A stretch of DNA of 64,000 bases from an uncultured bacterium (GTDB taxonomy: Bacteria > Cyanobacteriota > Vampirovibrionia > Gastranaerophilales > Gastranaerophilaceae), in NCBI GenBank assembly GCA_949298985.1, contig CASFYV010000005.1, positions 1-64,000 on the forward strand. Direction: 5' to 3'. Both the position numbers and the translations under genes were made by a program. The notes under the pieces are model-generated. The model had not been told where the DNA came from and did not search any database. It worked only from the letters and a program-made list of their open reading frames with translations. Shown here piece after piece: positions 27,301 through 35,453 of the stretch; positions within the stretch are counted from its first letter, which is position 1; each line of letters opens with the position of its first letter.

Positions 27301-28660
27301 TATAGATAACCTTTACATAATTTATTGCATCTTGTTTTGTTACGACGATATCATTTAATTGAGCTTCATTTAAAGCTTTAATAATTTTCCCTAATACAGG
27401 AGAAGGTTTAATATTTAGTATATCAACAATTTCATTTCCGTCAAGTAATTTTGGCAGAGGTTCTAATGTTTCTATTTTTTCAAAGTAGAAATTCAGTAAT
27501 TTGTTTAGTCCATTTAAATTTGAATTTATTATTTCTTCGGTAATTGCAGGTCCTTTGGCGGATAATCTATCAGCTTTAGCTAGAATTATATTATCAATTA
27601 CATCATTATCCATTTTTCTTATATATCTCATCATTATTTTTTCGTTTAAGTCTGGAGACGCTATAACACTTGATGGATATATATGATATTTTATCATTTT
27701 AGAAATATATTCTATTTGTTTTTTTGAAAATTTTAGTTCTTTTAGTAATGGTTTTACAAGTTTTGCACCTTGATTGTCGTGGCCGATGAAGCGATGTCTT
27801 CCGGTTTCTTCTACAGTCCAAGTAGAGAATTTACCTATATCGTGTAAGAAGGTTGCAAGTTTTAGATGATTTATTCTTGGAAACCCTCCGAAATCAACCT
27901 TATCTATATGTTTTTTTATTTTATCATTTGAGTTTAAGTATTCTAATTCAACTTGTCTTACACTTTCTATTAAATGATTAAATAAGTCCAAGTGATGATG
28001 AGTGTTTTTAGGAACTTTTTTCATCTCTAAAACACAAGGGAAAATTTTTTCTAATAAACCGATTTTATCTAATTCCATTAGAGCTTTAGAAGTGTAATTT
28101 CCTCCAAATAATTTCATTAATTCGTAATGAATTCTTTCTTTTGCAGGATTTAGGGCAAGGTGAGAGTACCTATTGAGAGCATTTTTTAAATCATTATCCA
28201 TCTCAAAGCCTGTAGTTGCATAAAATCTAAAAGCTCTTAGAATTCTCAACGGATCATCAATAAAATTTTCCTCTTTTATAAATCTAAGTTGTTTGTTTTT
28301 TATATCTTGAATACCATTAGTTATATCAATAAAATTAAGGTTTTTAAGGTCGTAAGCAATTGCGTTAATAGTAAAATCTCGTCGTTTTAAATCTTCCTCT
28401 ATAGAATTTCCTTGAATTTCAGAAATATCTAAAAAATTTTCTTTATCTTTTAAAACTACTCTATAAATTTTATTTATATTATCTAGTTCTATAAAAGTTC
28501 CATCAAATTTTTCAGCTATTTTATGTGCAAAATCTTCAGCATTTTTTATAGCAATATCTCTATCAGGAGTAGTTTTATTCATTAGAAAATCTCTAACAGC
28601 TCCTCCAACAAGATAGCCTTCATTAATTTCTTTTAGAATAAAATCATCCTTGATATTCAT
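27275..28660 (-). CDS. cca: CCA-adding tRNA nucleotidyltransferase with HD domain
   Basis: A class II poly(A)-polymerase/CCA-adding enzyme of 461 residues. The head domain shows LVGGAVRDFLMNKTTPDRDIAI, with the Asp pair for metal binding, then RRDFTINAIAYD and RILRAFRFYATTGF. An HD domain follows (LATFLHDIGKF, then RFIGHDNQGA). The two tRNA genes here lack an encoded CCA end, in keeping with this enzyme. I used the ATG at 28660. A TTG two codons upstream is also open. It overlaps rsmE by 17 nt. A role limited to A-addition in a split system cannot be excluded. Confidence 0.9.
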   Translation of the reverse strand: MNIKDDFILKEINEGYLVGGAVRDFLMNKTTPDRDIAIKNAEDFAHKIAEKFDGTFIELDNINKIYRVVLKDKENFLDISEIQGNSIEEDLKRRDFTINAIAYDLKNLNFIDITNGIQDIKNKQLRFIKEENFIDDPLRILRAFRFYATTGFEMDNDLKNALNRYSHLALNPAKERIHYELMKLFGGNYTSKALMELDKIGLLEKIFPCVLEMKKVPKNTHHHLDLFNHLIESVRQVELEYLNSNDKIKKHIDKVDFGGFPRINHLKLATFLHDIGKFSTWTVEETGRHRFIGHDNQGAKLVKPLLKELKFSKKQIEYISKMIKYHIYPSSVIASPDLNEKIMMRYIRKMDNDVIDNIILAKADRLSAKGPAITEEIINSNLNGLNKLLNFYFEKIETLEPLPKLLDGNEIVDILNIKPSPVLGKIIKALNEAQLNDIVVTKQDAINYVKVIYNEISTINN

Positions 28661-29375
28661 ATACAATACATCCTAATCCCATAATTACTGCTGTTTCAGC
28701 CTTTAAAATTAAATCTCCCAAAGTTATTATAGGTAAATTTTTTTCTTTGAAAAATTTAAATTCTTTTTGAGAAAAACCACCTTCGGGGCCTATTATTATA
28801 AGAATTTTTTCTGATTTTTTTATAGGGTTTTGGGTTAAATAATGTTTTAAAGATATTTCAGTTGAGCGTTCACCAAAAACTATTATTTTATCAAAATTAT
28901 TATTTAGCACTTTTTCTAAAGTACAAGGTTCGTAGCAAGTTGGAATTTTAGCTCTTTCACATTGTTTAGATGCTTCAAGCATAACTTTTTGCCATTTTTC
29001 GTGCTTTTTATTAAGTATTGATTTATTTAGGGCACAATTGTCTGTAATTATCGGATAAACAGCTCTTACACCAATTTCTGTAGCTTTTTCTATTATGGTT
29101 AGTTGAGCGTCACTTCTTAGAGGTGTTTGTGCTAGATATAAATCAAATTCTAAATCTCTTTTTGATGGGTAACTTTTTTCTATTTTACAAATAATTTCAT
29201 TAGAATTTATATCAGTAATAATTGTTTCATATTGGATTTGATTTTCGTCTATTAAAAGTAATTTTTCGCCAATTCTTGAACGTAAAGATTTTGCAATATG
29301 TCTATAATTTTCTATATCATTTATTTTAATAGAATTATTTTGAATATTTTCTGTTTTTATGAAAAAATGTGGCAT
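28644..29375 (-). CDS. rsmE: 16S rRNA (uracil-1498-N3)-methyltransferase
   Basis: A SPOUT-class RNA methyltransferase of 243 residues. The N-terminal PUA-like part contains HIAKSLRSRIGE. The knot domain contains IEKATEIGVRAVYPI, then the SAM-binding IIGPEGGFSQKE and LGDLILKAETAVIMGL, the standard RsmE signatures (the usual LG-RILR-ETA reads LGDLILKAETA). It is 4 nt downstream of the MATE gene and overlaps cca, so the four minus-strand genes form one operon. Confidence 0.95.
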   Translation of the reverse strand: MPHFFIKTENIQNNSIKINDIENYRHIAKSLRSRIGEKLLLIDENQIQYETIITDINSNEIICKIEKSYPSKRDLEFDLYLAQTPLRSDAQLTIIEKATEIGVRAVYPIITDNCALNKSILNKKHEKWQKVMLEASKQCERAKIPTCYEPCTLEKVLNNNFDKIIVFGERSTEISLKHYLTQNPIKKSEKILIIIGPEGGFSQKEFKFFKEKNLPIITLGDLILKAETAVIMGLGCIVYEYQG

Positions 29376-29379
29376 TTTA

Positions 29380-30693
29380 TTAATCCTTATTAAAATCTTT
29401 TTCTAAGAAATTAAATTTTCTAATCAATGTAATTAGCATTATTGTACATAAGACTATAGCAGAAACAATAAGTCCATACCAGAAACCTAGTAGGTTTAGT
29501 TTTTTAGTAAAAGCTAAATAACTTCCAAAAGGAATAGAGATAAGCCAATATCCTATAAAATTGGCAACCATAACCATTTTTGTGTATTTAATTCCTTTGA
29601 AAATTCCTGCTAATGCAACTTGTAGTCCGTCAAACACTTGAAAGAAGCAAAGTGAGTAGACTATTGGAATACAAACTGTGATTAGAGTTTTATCCAGAGT
29701 AAATAATTTTACGATATTTTCTGAAAATATTGCTACAAAAATAGCTGAAATCGCCATAAATGAAACAGAAAGCCAAATTCCTGTTTTAGAATAGTTTTTA
29801 AGAGATTTAAAATATCTTGCACCATTTGCAAAACCTACTTTTACAGCTGTAGCGTTAGAAATGGCTAAAGGAATCATAAAAGAAACACTTGTTATTGTGC
29901 ATACGATGTTATGAGCTGCTGCATAAATTCCGGAAACTCTTCCCATTATAATTGTAATAGCATTAAATCCTATAAATTCTATCATAACAGCAAGGGAAGC
30001 GGGCATTCCGACTTTTATTAAGTCTTTGTAATAGTTTTTATCTTTATGATGTTCAATATTAACTTTTTTAAAACAGTACCAAATAAGTACAAAACCCATA
30101 AAATATCGTGTTAAAAGACTTGCAATTGCAAGACCAATAGCTCCCATAGAAGGTATAGGGCCAAATCCGAATACAAAAATTATGTTTAGTGCAACATTTA
30201 CGAAAATACAAAATACAGTTAATATATTAGGAAAAACTACTATTTCAAAGGCTTGTAGGAATTCTTTTGCCATACAATGAATATAAGCTCCAAATGTTGA
30301 AAGAGCAGTTATCCAGAAATAATCTTTTATCGCAGGGATAAGTTTTGTTTCCAGCCCTAATTTATCAATTAAAGGCATAAAACCAAATATTAGCAAAGAA
30401 CTTATTAGAGATAGAATTAGTGCAAATTTTAAAGACGGATAGAAATATTTTTCAGCATTTTTACCTTCTCCTCTATAATTAGATAAAATCGCAGAAATAC
30501 TTGATAATATACCTATTCCAAACATCATAATACAATTTATAATAGCAGTTGCAATACTAATCGCAGCAAGAGTATCTGTAGAATGTCTTCCGGCAACAAC
30601 AACATCACCTACGCCAATTAGAATAAACCCTAAATTGCCAAGAATTATAGGGGTTGCAATGTTTAAAATATCTCTAATATAAAAATTTCGCAT
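29380..30693 (-). CDS. MATE-family multidrug/organic cation transporter
   Basis: A 437-residue inner-membrane protein with about 12 hydrophobic segments. It has the MatE-type N-terminus (NIATPIILGNLGFILIGVGD, then GRHSTDTLAAISIA) and the duplicated second half (VGMPASLAVMIEFIGFNAITI). It is expected to export drugs or metabolites using a Na+ or H+ gradient; the substrate cannot be told. First gene of an operon with rsmE, cca and a phosphatase. It diverges from the cobalamin-riboswitch operon. Confidence 0.9.
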   Translation of the reverse strand: MRNFYIRDILNIATPIILGNLGFILIGVGDVVVAGRHSTDTLAAISIATAIINCIMMFGIGILSSISAILSNYRGEGKNAEKYFYPSLKFALILSLISSLLIFGFMPLIDKLGLETKLIPAIKDYFWITALSTFGAYIHCMAKEFLQAFEIVVFPNILTVFCIFVNVALNIIFVFGFGPIPSMGAIGLAIASLLTRYFMGFVLIWYCFKKVNIEHHKDKNYYKDLIKVGMPASLAVMIEFIGFNAITIIMGRVSGIYAAAHNIVCTITSVSFMIPLAISNATAVKVGFANGARYFKSLKNYSKTGIWLSVSFMAISAIFVAIFSENIVKLFTLDKTLITVCIPIVYSLCFFQVFDGLQVALAGIFKGIKYTKMVMVANFIGYWLISIPFGSYLAFTKKLNLLGFWYGLIVSAIVLCTIMLITLIRKFNFLEKDFNKD

Positions 30694-30761
30694 AAGTTAA
30701 TTATAGTATAAAAGCAAAATAAGTATCTATCTTAAAGGATATTTATGTTATTATAAAGAAA

Positions 30762-30896
30762 ATCAAATACGAGGAAACATTGGTGAAATTCCAAGACTGT
30801 GCCGCAGCTGTTAAAGTCAGAATGCTCTAAAATATGTAAAAATTGCGATTCACGATTTTACATTTGGCTTCTAATGCTGCGGAAATATTTAGCAAA
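30762..30896 (+). promoter_or_regulatory. Cobalamin riboswitch (short form)
   Basis: The B12-aptamer core is present. GAGGAAAC is followed by TTGGTGAAATTCCAA (P3 hairpin, 30780-30794). GACTGTGCCGCAGCTGTTA (P4-P5 region) comes next, then AGTCAG-AATGCTC. A later AT-rich hairpin (about 30834-30863) exposes TGCG (30844-30847), the exact complement of CGCA in loop 5 (30803-30806), matching the conserved L5-L13 kissing interaction. The peripheral CCACTG/GGGAAG arm is absent, which puts it in the compact class. The region between the last hairpin and the AAGGAAG site (about 30896) contains CTTC and GCT, which can pair with the site, so control is probably translational. Confidence 0.85.
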
Positions 30897-30909
30897 GGAA
30901 GTTTTTATT

Positions 30910-31602
30910 TTGTCAAACGCAGTAACACAAGTAAATAAAACAAATGCAGGGCTTTGTCCTCACGGGCTTCCACCAAGTGCGTGTCCTATATGTTCCAATA
31001 TGGGCGGAGGTTCAATGAGGGTAGGAGAGCGTCCTCAAAAAGCAGGTGAGATGAGTTATCATCAATGTGCAATGATTGGGGCAATGATGAAAGCAAGAGC
31101 TATTAGGCTGGAAAATCATGAAAAAAATCTTCAACAAAGAGCCGAAGCCATTTTACAATTTCAAGCGAATCTTGATAAAATGATTCAGAAAATGGGTGAA
31201 TTTGTAAATAAAATATCAAATAACTTTCTTTTGGCTCCTGTTGGTTATACAATTAATAATATCGTCGTTCCAATATTGAGAATGATTAGAAATATCCCTA
31301 ATATTATTTCTAATGTTCAAGATAAATTATCACAAATTAAACAGAAATTTATTGATATACAAGATAAATTAACTGCTATTTTTGGAGAAGCAAAAGCTTT
31401 TGTTCAGAAAAAAATCAGTGAGCTAGTTAGTGTTATTAAATCTAAGTTTGAAGGTCTTTTTAAGATTTTTAAGCGTAATAATACACAAGATGACGAAACT
31501 AAAATTGATGAGGATAAAAAGCTTTTTAATTTAAAAACAGTAATAAATAAAATATTAAATCGAAAGAAAAAAGATGATTCAGAAGATAAATCAAGATCTT
31601 GA
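30910..31602 (+). CDS. Unknown protein with Cys/His cluster, under cobalamin-riboswitch control
   Basis: A 230-residue protein of unknown function. I chose the TTG at 30910 because AAGGAAG lies 8-9 nt upstream. The open frame reaches back to 30799 but runs through the riboswitch. Near the N-terminus is LCPHGLPPSACPICSNMGGG, a C-x9-C-x2-C plus His cluster that could bind a metal or cofactor. Next come a Met-rich region (CAMIGAMMKARAI), a coiled-coil-like helix (ENHEKNLQQRAEAILQFQAN) and an amphipathic or membrane-associating middle (LLAPVGYTINNIVVPILRMI). A long helical, lysine-rich C-terminus completes the protein. There is no signal peptide. It overlaps the next gene by about 29 nt. Confidence 0.7.
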   Translation: MSNAVTQVNKTNAGLCPHGLPPSACPICSNMGGGSMRVGERPQKAGEMSYHQCAMIGAMMKARAIRLENHEKNLQQRAEAILQFQANLDKMIQKMGEFVNKISNNFLLAPVGYTINNIVVPILRMIRNIPNIISNVQDKLSQIKQKFIDIQDKLTAIFGEAKAFVQKKISELVSVIKSKFEGLFKIFKRNNTQDDETKIDEDKKLFNLKTVINKILNRKKKDDSEDKSRS

Positions 31603-33100
31603 TTCTAATATACATAGAAAAAATATGACAAAAACGCAAAAGAGGAATGATGCAAATGTTCAAGAAGGTGTTATTGTAAATTCTTTTGTGAAAGATCCTC
31701 TTATGGATGGGGTAAAAGCCGGAAGTTTTGATAGTGAAACAAGTAGATTTACTCCTTTGAATGAAACGATTGATACGTTAATAATTTCGAATTCACAAAT
31801 TGATTTACCCGTAAAAATTTATGAAAAAGAAGATAAAAAAAGGAATCCATTAATTCCTTTAATTATAGGTACGGTTGGATTTATGGGGCTTTTAGGTGGT
31901 TTTACGGCAATGATAAAAAAGTTTTCTAAGGGTAAATTAGAATCAACTAAAGAGTATTTGCTTCCGGGAATTACAAGAAATCATTGTATTAATGATGAAA
32001 TTCATCAAAGTATTTTTAGTATGATTCAATCACCTAATAGAAAAACTATTTTGGCATCTTTAGGAGTTATAACTCTCGGTTCTATGGCTTTTATGGGGAA
32101 AATTTTTATAGATGGTTTTAAAGAAGTTTGGGTAAAAAAACAAGAGGCGGATATTCAGAAAAATCTTCAAGAAAATTTGATAGAAGTTGAAACTCAGTCT
32201 TTTTCAGGAAAAATTCAGATAATCAGAAGTATGTTATCTTCAAAAGCGGATCTTCTTTCTAAAGAATTATCGTTTAAAGGTGAGAAAGATCATAAGGGGA
32301 ATGATAAGTCTGATAAATTAAAATTGCTAATATTAGGAAGTGTTGCTTTGTTATCAATTTTAGGTTTAGGATATTATGCTGTAAAAAATATTAGAAAAAG
32401 TGATGAATATATAAAAAATAGTATTAAAAATACAAGATTGGGTATTGATAAGGTTATTGAAGATTTTAATAATGGTAAAAATTTAGATAATATTCAAGGT
32501 CATTTTGGAGAAATTTTATCAGGAAAGGAGGCTTATAAACATCTGATTGAAAATATGTTGGAATCAATTTATGCAACTCCTAGTGATATAAAAAATTATG
32601 TAGACAAAATGAATCTTAAAGATGTTGAAAAAAAAGAATTTATTAATTATTTGAGTGAAAGTATGAATCAGGCAACAGAGAAAGTAAATGCGGCAATCGG
32701 TGGTTCTGGAAGAAATAAAATTACATATTTTTCTCATGTTAATGATTATTTATCATTTTTCTATGATTGGCTTATGAATCCTAGAAATCCGCAATTTAAA
32801 AATTTGTTTTTTGGGATTGCGGGAGTTTCAGCTTTAGCTTATGGTGGTAAATCTGTGGTAGAAGCGATAAAAGAGGTTCAGGTAAAGAAATATAATGCTG
32901 AAATAGAATTAGATTTGCAAAAAAGATTAGTTTCAACTGAACTTCGCAACTTCAAAGCGAAAAAAGAGTCAGCGATAGAACCTTTGTGTGATGAATTTTT
33001 TAAACAAAAACAAGATGGTAAATCAAAAGAAGATTTGAAAATTATTGCGGATAATATTTTATTTGAAATTAAAAATGGTCCGCCTTTTGTATATTCTTAA
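31574..33100 (+). CDS. Large membrane protein of unknown function, second gene of the riboswitch operon
   Basis: A 508-residue protein. Hydrophobic segments lie near residues 96-118 (LIPLIIGTVGFMGLLGGF), 157-178 (LASLGVITLGSMAFMG), 252-270 (LLILGSVALLSILGLGYYAV) and 407-425 (LFFGIAGVSALAYGG), separated by charged helical stretches. Two of them are followed by a similar unit (VWVKKQEADIQKNLQENL and VQVKKYNAEIELDLQKRL), so the protein looks like an internal repeat of membrane helix plus coiled segment. The function is unknown, but it is in the cobalamin-regulated operon. The start may instead be ATG 31625. It converges on the next gene with overlapping stop codons. Confidence 0.7.
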   Translation: MIQKINQDLDSNIHRKNMTKTQKRNDANVQEGVIVNSFVKDPLMDGVKAGSFDSETSRFTPLNETIDTLIISNSQIDLPVKIYEKEDKKRNPLIPLIIGTVGFMGLLGGFTAMIKKFSKGKLESTKEYLLPGITRNHCINDEIHQSIFSMIQSPNRKTILASLGVITLGSMAFMGKIFIDGFKEVWVKKQEADIQKNLQENLIEVETQSFSGKIQIIRSMLSSKADLLSKELSFKGEKDHKGNDKSDKLKLLILGSVALLSILGLGYYAVKNIRKSDEYIKNSIKNTRLGIDKVIEDFNNGKNLDNIQGHFGEILSGKEAYKHLIENMLESIYATPSDIKNYVDKMNLKDVEKKEFINYLSESMNQATEKVNAAIGGSGRNKITYFSHVNDYLSFFYDWLMNPRNPQFKNLFFGIAGVSALAYGGKSVVEAIKEVQVKKYNAEIELDLQKRLVSTELRNFKAKKESAIEPLCDEFFKQKQDGKSKEDLKIIADNILFEIKNGPPFVYS

Positions 33101-34311
33101 AGATTTTGTTTTTTAAGAGAGTTTTCATATCTTTTTTTAGTAAAGTAATTGGTCATCCCTGCAACGAAAAATCCCATAATTCCAATAGAAAAGATGTATG
33201 GAAGCCCTGTAATTAGAACTTTTTGTTTTACTAAAGATTTATATTCGTCTTGAATATTAGTTTTTCTTTTTTTAGCAAATTTTTCTGCGAGATTACCTAA
33301 GTCATCAAATTTTGGTACATTTAAATCTTTATCAATAGTGTCTTTACATTTACCCATTTTACTAAGGATTTTTTTGAAAGCGTGTTCTACAAATTCACTA
33401 CCTGTAATCACGTATAAAGCAACTAATGGAAATCTTGTTGCTGTTTCTTTTAGGTTTTCTTTTCCTCTATCCGCGGACGCTCCAAAATATCCGGCACCGC
33501 CTACTAGTACACAAGTTGTTAGTTGTCCTTTACTTAGACATAATTTCCCATTTTGATTATTAAAATCCATGCATAAATATTTATTGAAGAAATTTTTTGC
33601 TTTTTTATTCTTTTTAAATAATTTACTACCGGGAGCAACAATAAATTCAGAAATATTTTGTAAAATTTTTGAATTCTTTCCTTTTGTAGCAAGTAATGTT
33701 GCAAGGCCTAAGCAACCTGCATATAAACCTGCAGCTAGTTTTATATGATTTTTTGCACTTTTTCTAACTTTTTCTTGATGAGCTTTGTCCTCTTTATTAT
33801 TTTCTAAAGAAGCTATATTTTTAAAATCACTTTTGTTAAATATTTTTAAAGTCATTAAATTTTTGATGTAGTTTAGAGAAAATTCTGTAAGAGGAATTGC
33901 CATTGCAGCAAGTGCTATTGCAGCTTTTACAGGAAGTGTTTTTTTGTTGTTATTTTTAGTTATAGGGTTATATTTAGCTTTTTCGATTAAATCAACTCCC
34001 TTTGTTGCAACTTCTTTTTTTAAGTTGTTTGGTAAATTTTTAGAAAATATTTTTCTTGCAACTCTTTCTCCTAAAATTGTAGGCACAAAATAGATTAAAG
34101 CTTCTTCAGTTGTTTCTAAAAAAGTATTTTCGGTTAAATCGGCTAAGCTTCTTGAAAAAACAACTTTTGGAATAAGACAAGTTGTTGCATCTTGTATAAA
34201 TCTCGTCGTAGAAAGTCCGGATGCTTGTTCTTTATGTCTTACGAATTTAGCTGCAGGACGTAGAGATTTTGGTAATGTGTCTATTAATATTTTGTTATTG
34301 TTTGACGTCAT
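33097..34311 (-). CDS. Membrane protein of unknown function
   Basis: A 404-residue protein with hydrophobic segments near residues 127-142 (KAAIALAAMAIPLTEF), 190-207 (LAAGLYAGCLGLATLLA), 265-285 and 370-392 (ITGLPYIFSIGIMGFFVAG). The last is followed by MTNYFTKKRYE. It contains basic loops and the ESRG-like segment SRSLADLTENTFLETTEE. The arrangement resembles the gene at 36903-38348, so the two may be distant relatives. The start ATG follows AAAGGAAC. It is a single gene, opposite in direction to the riboswitch operon. Confidence 0.7.
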   Translation of the reverse strand: MTSNNNKILIDTLPKSLRPAAKFVRHKEQASGLSTTRFIQDATTCLIPKVVFSRSLADLTENTFLETTEEALIYFVPTILGERVARKIFSKNLPNNLKKEVATKGVDLIEKAKYNPITKNNNKKTLPVKAAIALAAMAIPLTEFSLNYIKNLMTLKIFNKSDFKNIASLENNKEDKAHQEKVRKSAKNHIKLAAGLYAGCLGLATLLATKGKNSKILQNISEFIVAPGSKLFKKNKKAKNFFNKYLCMDFNNQNGKLCLSKGQLTTCVLVGGAGYFGASADRGKENLKETATRFPLVALYVITGSEFVEHAFKKILSKMGKCKDTIDKDLNVPKFDDLGNLAEKFAKKRKTNIQDEYKSLVKQKVLITGLPYIFSIGIMGFFVAGMTNYFTKKRYENSLKKQNL

Positions 34312-34419
34312 AATTCTGTTCCTTTAAAACTTGTAAATCTAAAAACTTGCTTTTTTTTGAGCGTTTTTGTTTACAAATTTTAAAACATTTAAATTTTAGA
34401 GTAACAAAACCGCTCGGTT

Positions 34420-34470
34420 TAACTACCCTAAATAAAATCTAAAAGAAAGTTGCAAAATATAGGGTAGTTA
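34420..34470. repeat. Long-range inverted repeat, 11-bp arms
   Basis: TAACTACCCTA (34420-34430) and TAGGGTAGTTA (34460-34470) are perfect complements 29 nt apart, giving arm centres 40 bp (about four helical turns) apart. They lie upstream of the minus-strand membrane-protein gene. They could be paired operator half-sites or a stem-loop. Confidence 0.4.
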
Positions 34471-34529
34471 TACTAACCCACGCCACCAATTTCTATTTAG
34501 ATTAATGTTTAATGTTTTCATAATTAAAA

Positions 34530-34559
34530 TTCCTTGTATCGATATATCGATACAAGGAA
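34530..34559 (-). terminator. Perfect 30-nt palindrome, probable terminator of udp
   Basis: TTCCTTGTATCGATA is followed directly by its exact reverse complement. It lies 25 nt past the udp stop codon, and on the minus strand a T-rich tail (ATTTTAATT) follows. The absence of a spacer also allows a role as a protein-binding site. Confidence 0.5.
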
Positions 34560-34584
34560 AGTATAAATTAATTTATTATAAAAG

Positions 34585-35343
34585 TCAAGCAATTAGTAGT
34601 TTAATAGCTTCAACCGCAGTTTTTATTGCTGAATCTGTGTCGTGTACAACAGGGTTTTCAAGATTTTGTTTTTCTCTTTCTTGATTAGCAACAACTAAAA
34701 AGATAGAACCTACTTGAACTTTTAAATAACTACCCACAATAAATAATGCTGCAGATTCCATTTCAGAAGCTAAACAACCTAGTTTTAACCAAGCATTCCA
34801 TTTGTTTTCAAGTTCGTAATTTACCGGCATTAAACTAGGGTTGTGTTGACCATAAAACGAATCTTTACATTGAACAACTCCAACATGGTAATTTTGATTG
34901 AGTTTTTTTGCAGCATTAATTAAAGAAGTTACTATTTCATAATCAGCTACTGCAGGAAATTCGATTGGAGCATATTCCTTTGTAGTTCCTTCCATTCTGA
35001 TAGCACCTGTTGCGATTACTAAATCACCACTTTTAACGTTTAAATCCATTCCTCCGCAAGTTCCAACTCTTATGAATTTTTTTGCACCAACTTTTACTAA
35101 TTCTTCCAGTGCAATTGCGGCAGAAGGTCCGCCAATTCCTGTTGAAGTTACGCTAACTTTAACTCCGTTTAAATATCCTGTGTAAGTTGTAAATTCTCTT
35201 CTGTCTGCAACAAGTTTTGCATCATCAAAATATGCAGCAATTTTTTCGCATCTTTTAGGATCTCCAGGAAGAATGACATATTCTCCAACATCACCTTCTT
35301 TTAATCCAATATGATATTGAGTACCATCTGTTGAATATTTCAT
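34585..35343 (-). CDS. udp: Uridine phosphorylase
   Basis: A nucleoside phosphorylase of the PNP/UDP family, 252 residues. It shows [21 protein letters not shown], then [24 protein letters not shown], and SEMESAALF with the ribose-binding Met-Glu. The QKDSFYGQ-like segment ([13 protein letters not shown]) is typical of uridine phosphorylases. It salvages pyrimidine nucleosides. I used the ATG at 35343, which has GAGGAG 8 nt upstream, and which begins [13 protein letters not shown]. It has its own strong promoter and a terminator on each side. Confidence 0.93.
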   Translation of the reverse strand: MKYSTDGTQYHIGLKEGDVGEYVILPGDPKRCEKIAAYFDDAKLVADRREFTTYTGYLNGVKVSVTSTGIGGPSAAIALEELVKVGAKKFIRVGTCGGMDLNVKSGDLVIATGAIRMEGTTKEYAPIEFPAVADYEIVTSLINAAKKLNQNYHVGVVQCKDSFYGQHNPSLMPVNYELENKWNAWLKLGCLASEMESAALFIVGSYLKVQVGSIFLVVANQEREKQNLENPVVHDTDSAIKTAVEAIKLLIA

Positions 35344-35368
35344 ATAAATCTCCTCTTTTGAAAAATAT

Positions 35369-35397
35369 ATTCTAACAATAATAAAATTTGATGTCAA
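35369..35397 (-). promoter_or_regulatory. Promoter of udp
   Basis: Consensus -35 TTGACA (plus 35392-35397), a 17-nt spacer, and extended -10 TG-T-TAGAAT (hexamer 35369-35374). One of the best promoters in the window. Confidence 0.8.
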
Positions 35398-35400
35398 TAA

Positions 35401-35436
35401 AAGAGCCTAAAACTTGAATGTCTTAGGCCCTTTTTA
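35401..35436. terminator. Intrinsic terminator between the permease gene and udp
   Basis: GAGCCTAAAAC pairs with GTCTTAGGCCC with one mismatch, with a T-run on the minus-strand side. It lies just after the permease stop and just before the udp -35. Confidence 0.7.
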
Positions 35437-35453
35437 ATTATTGTTATAATTTA

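Noticed and set aside
30799-30909. Upstream extension of the reading frame through the riboswitch
   Set aside because: The frame is open, but the stretch forms the cobalamin aptamer and a TTG with a proper ribosome-binding site follows at 30910.
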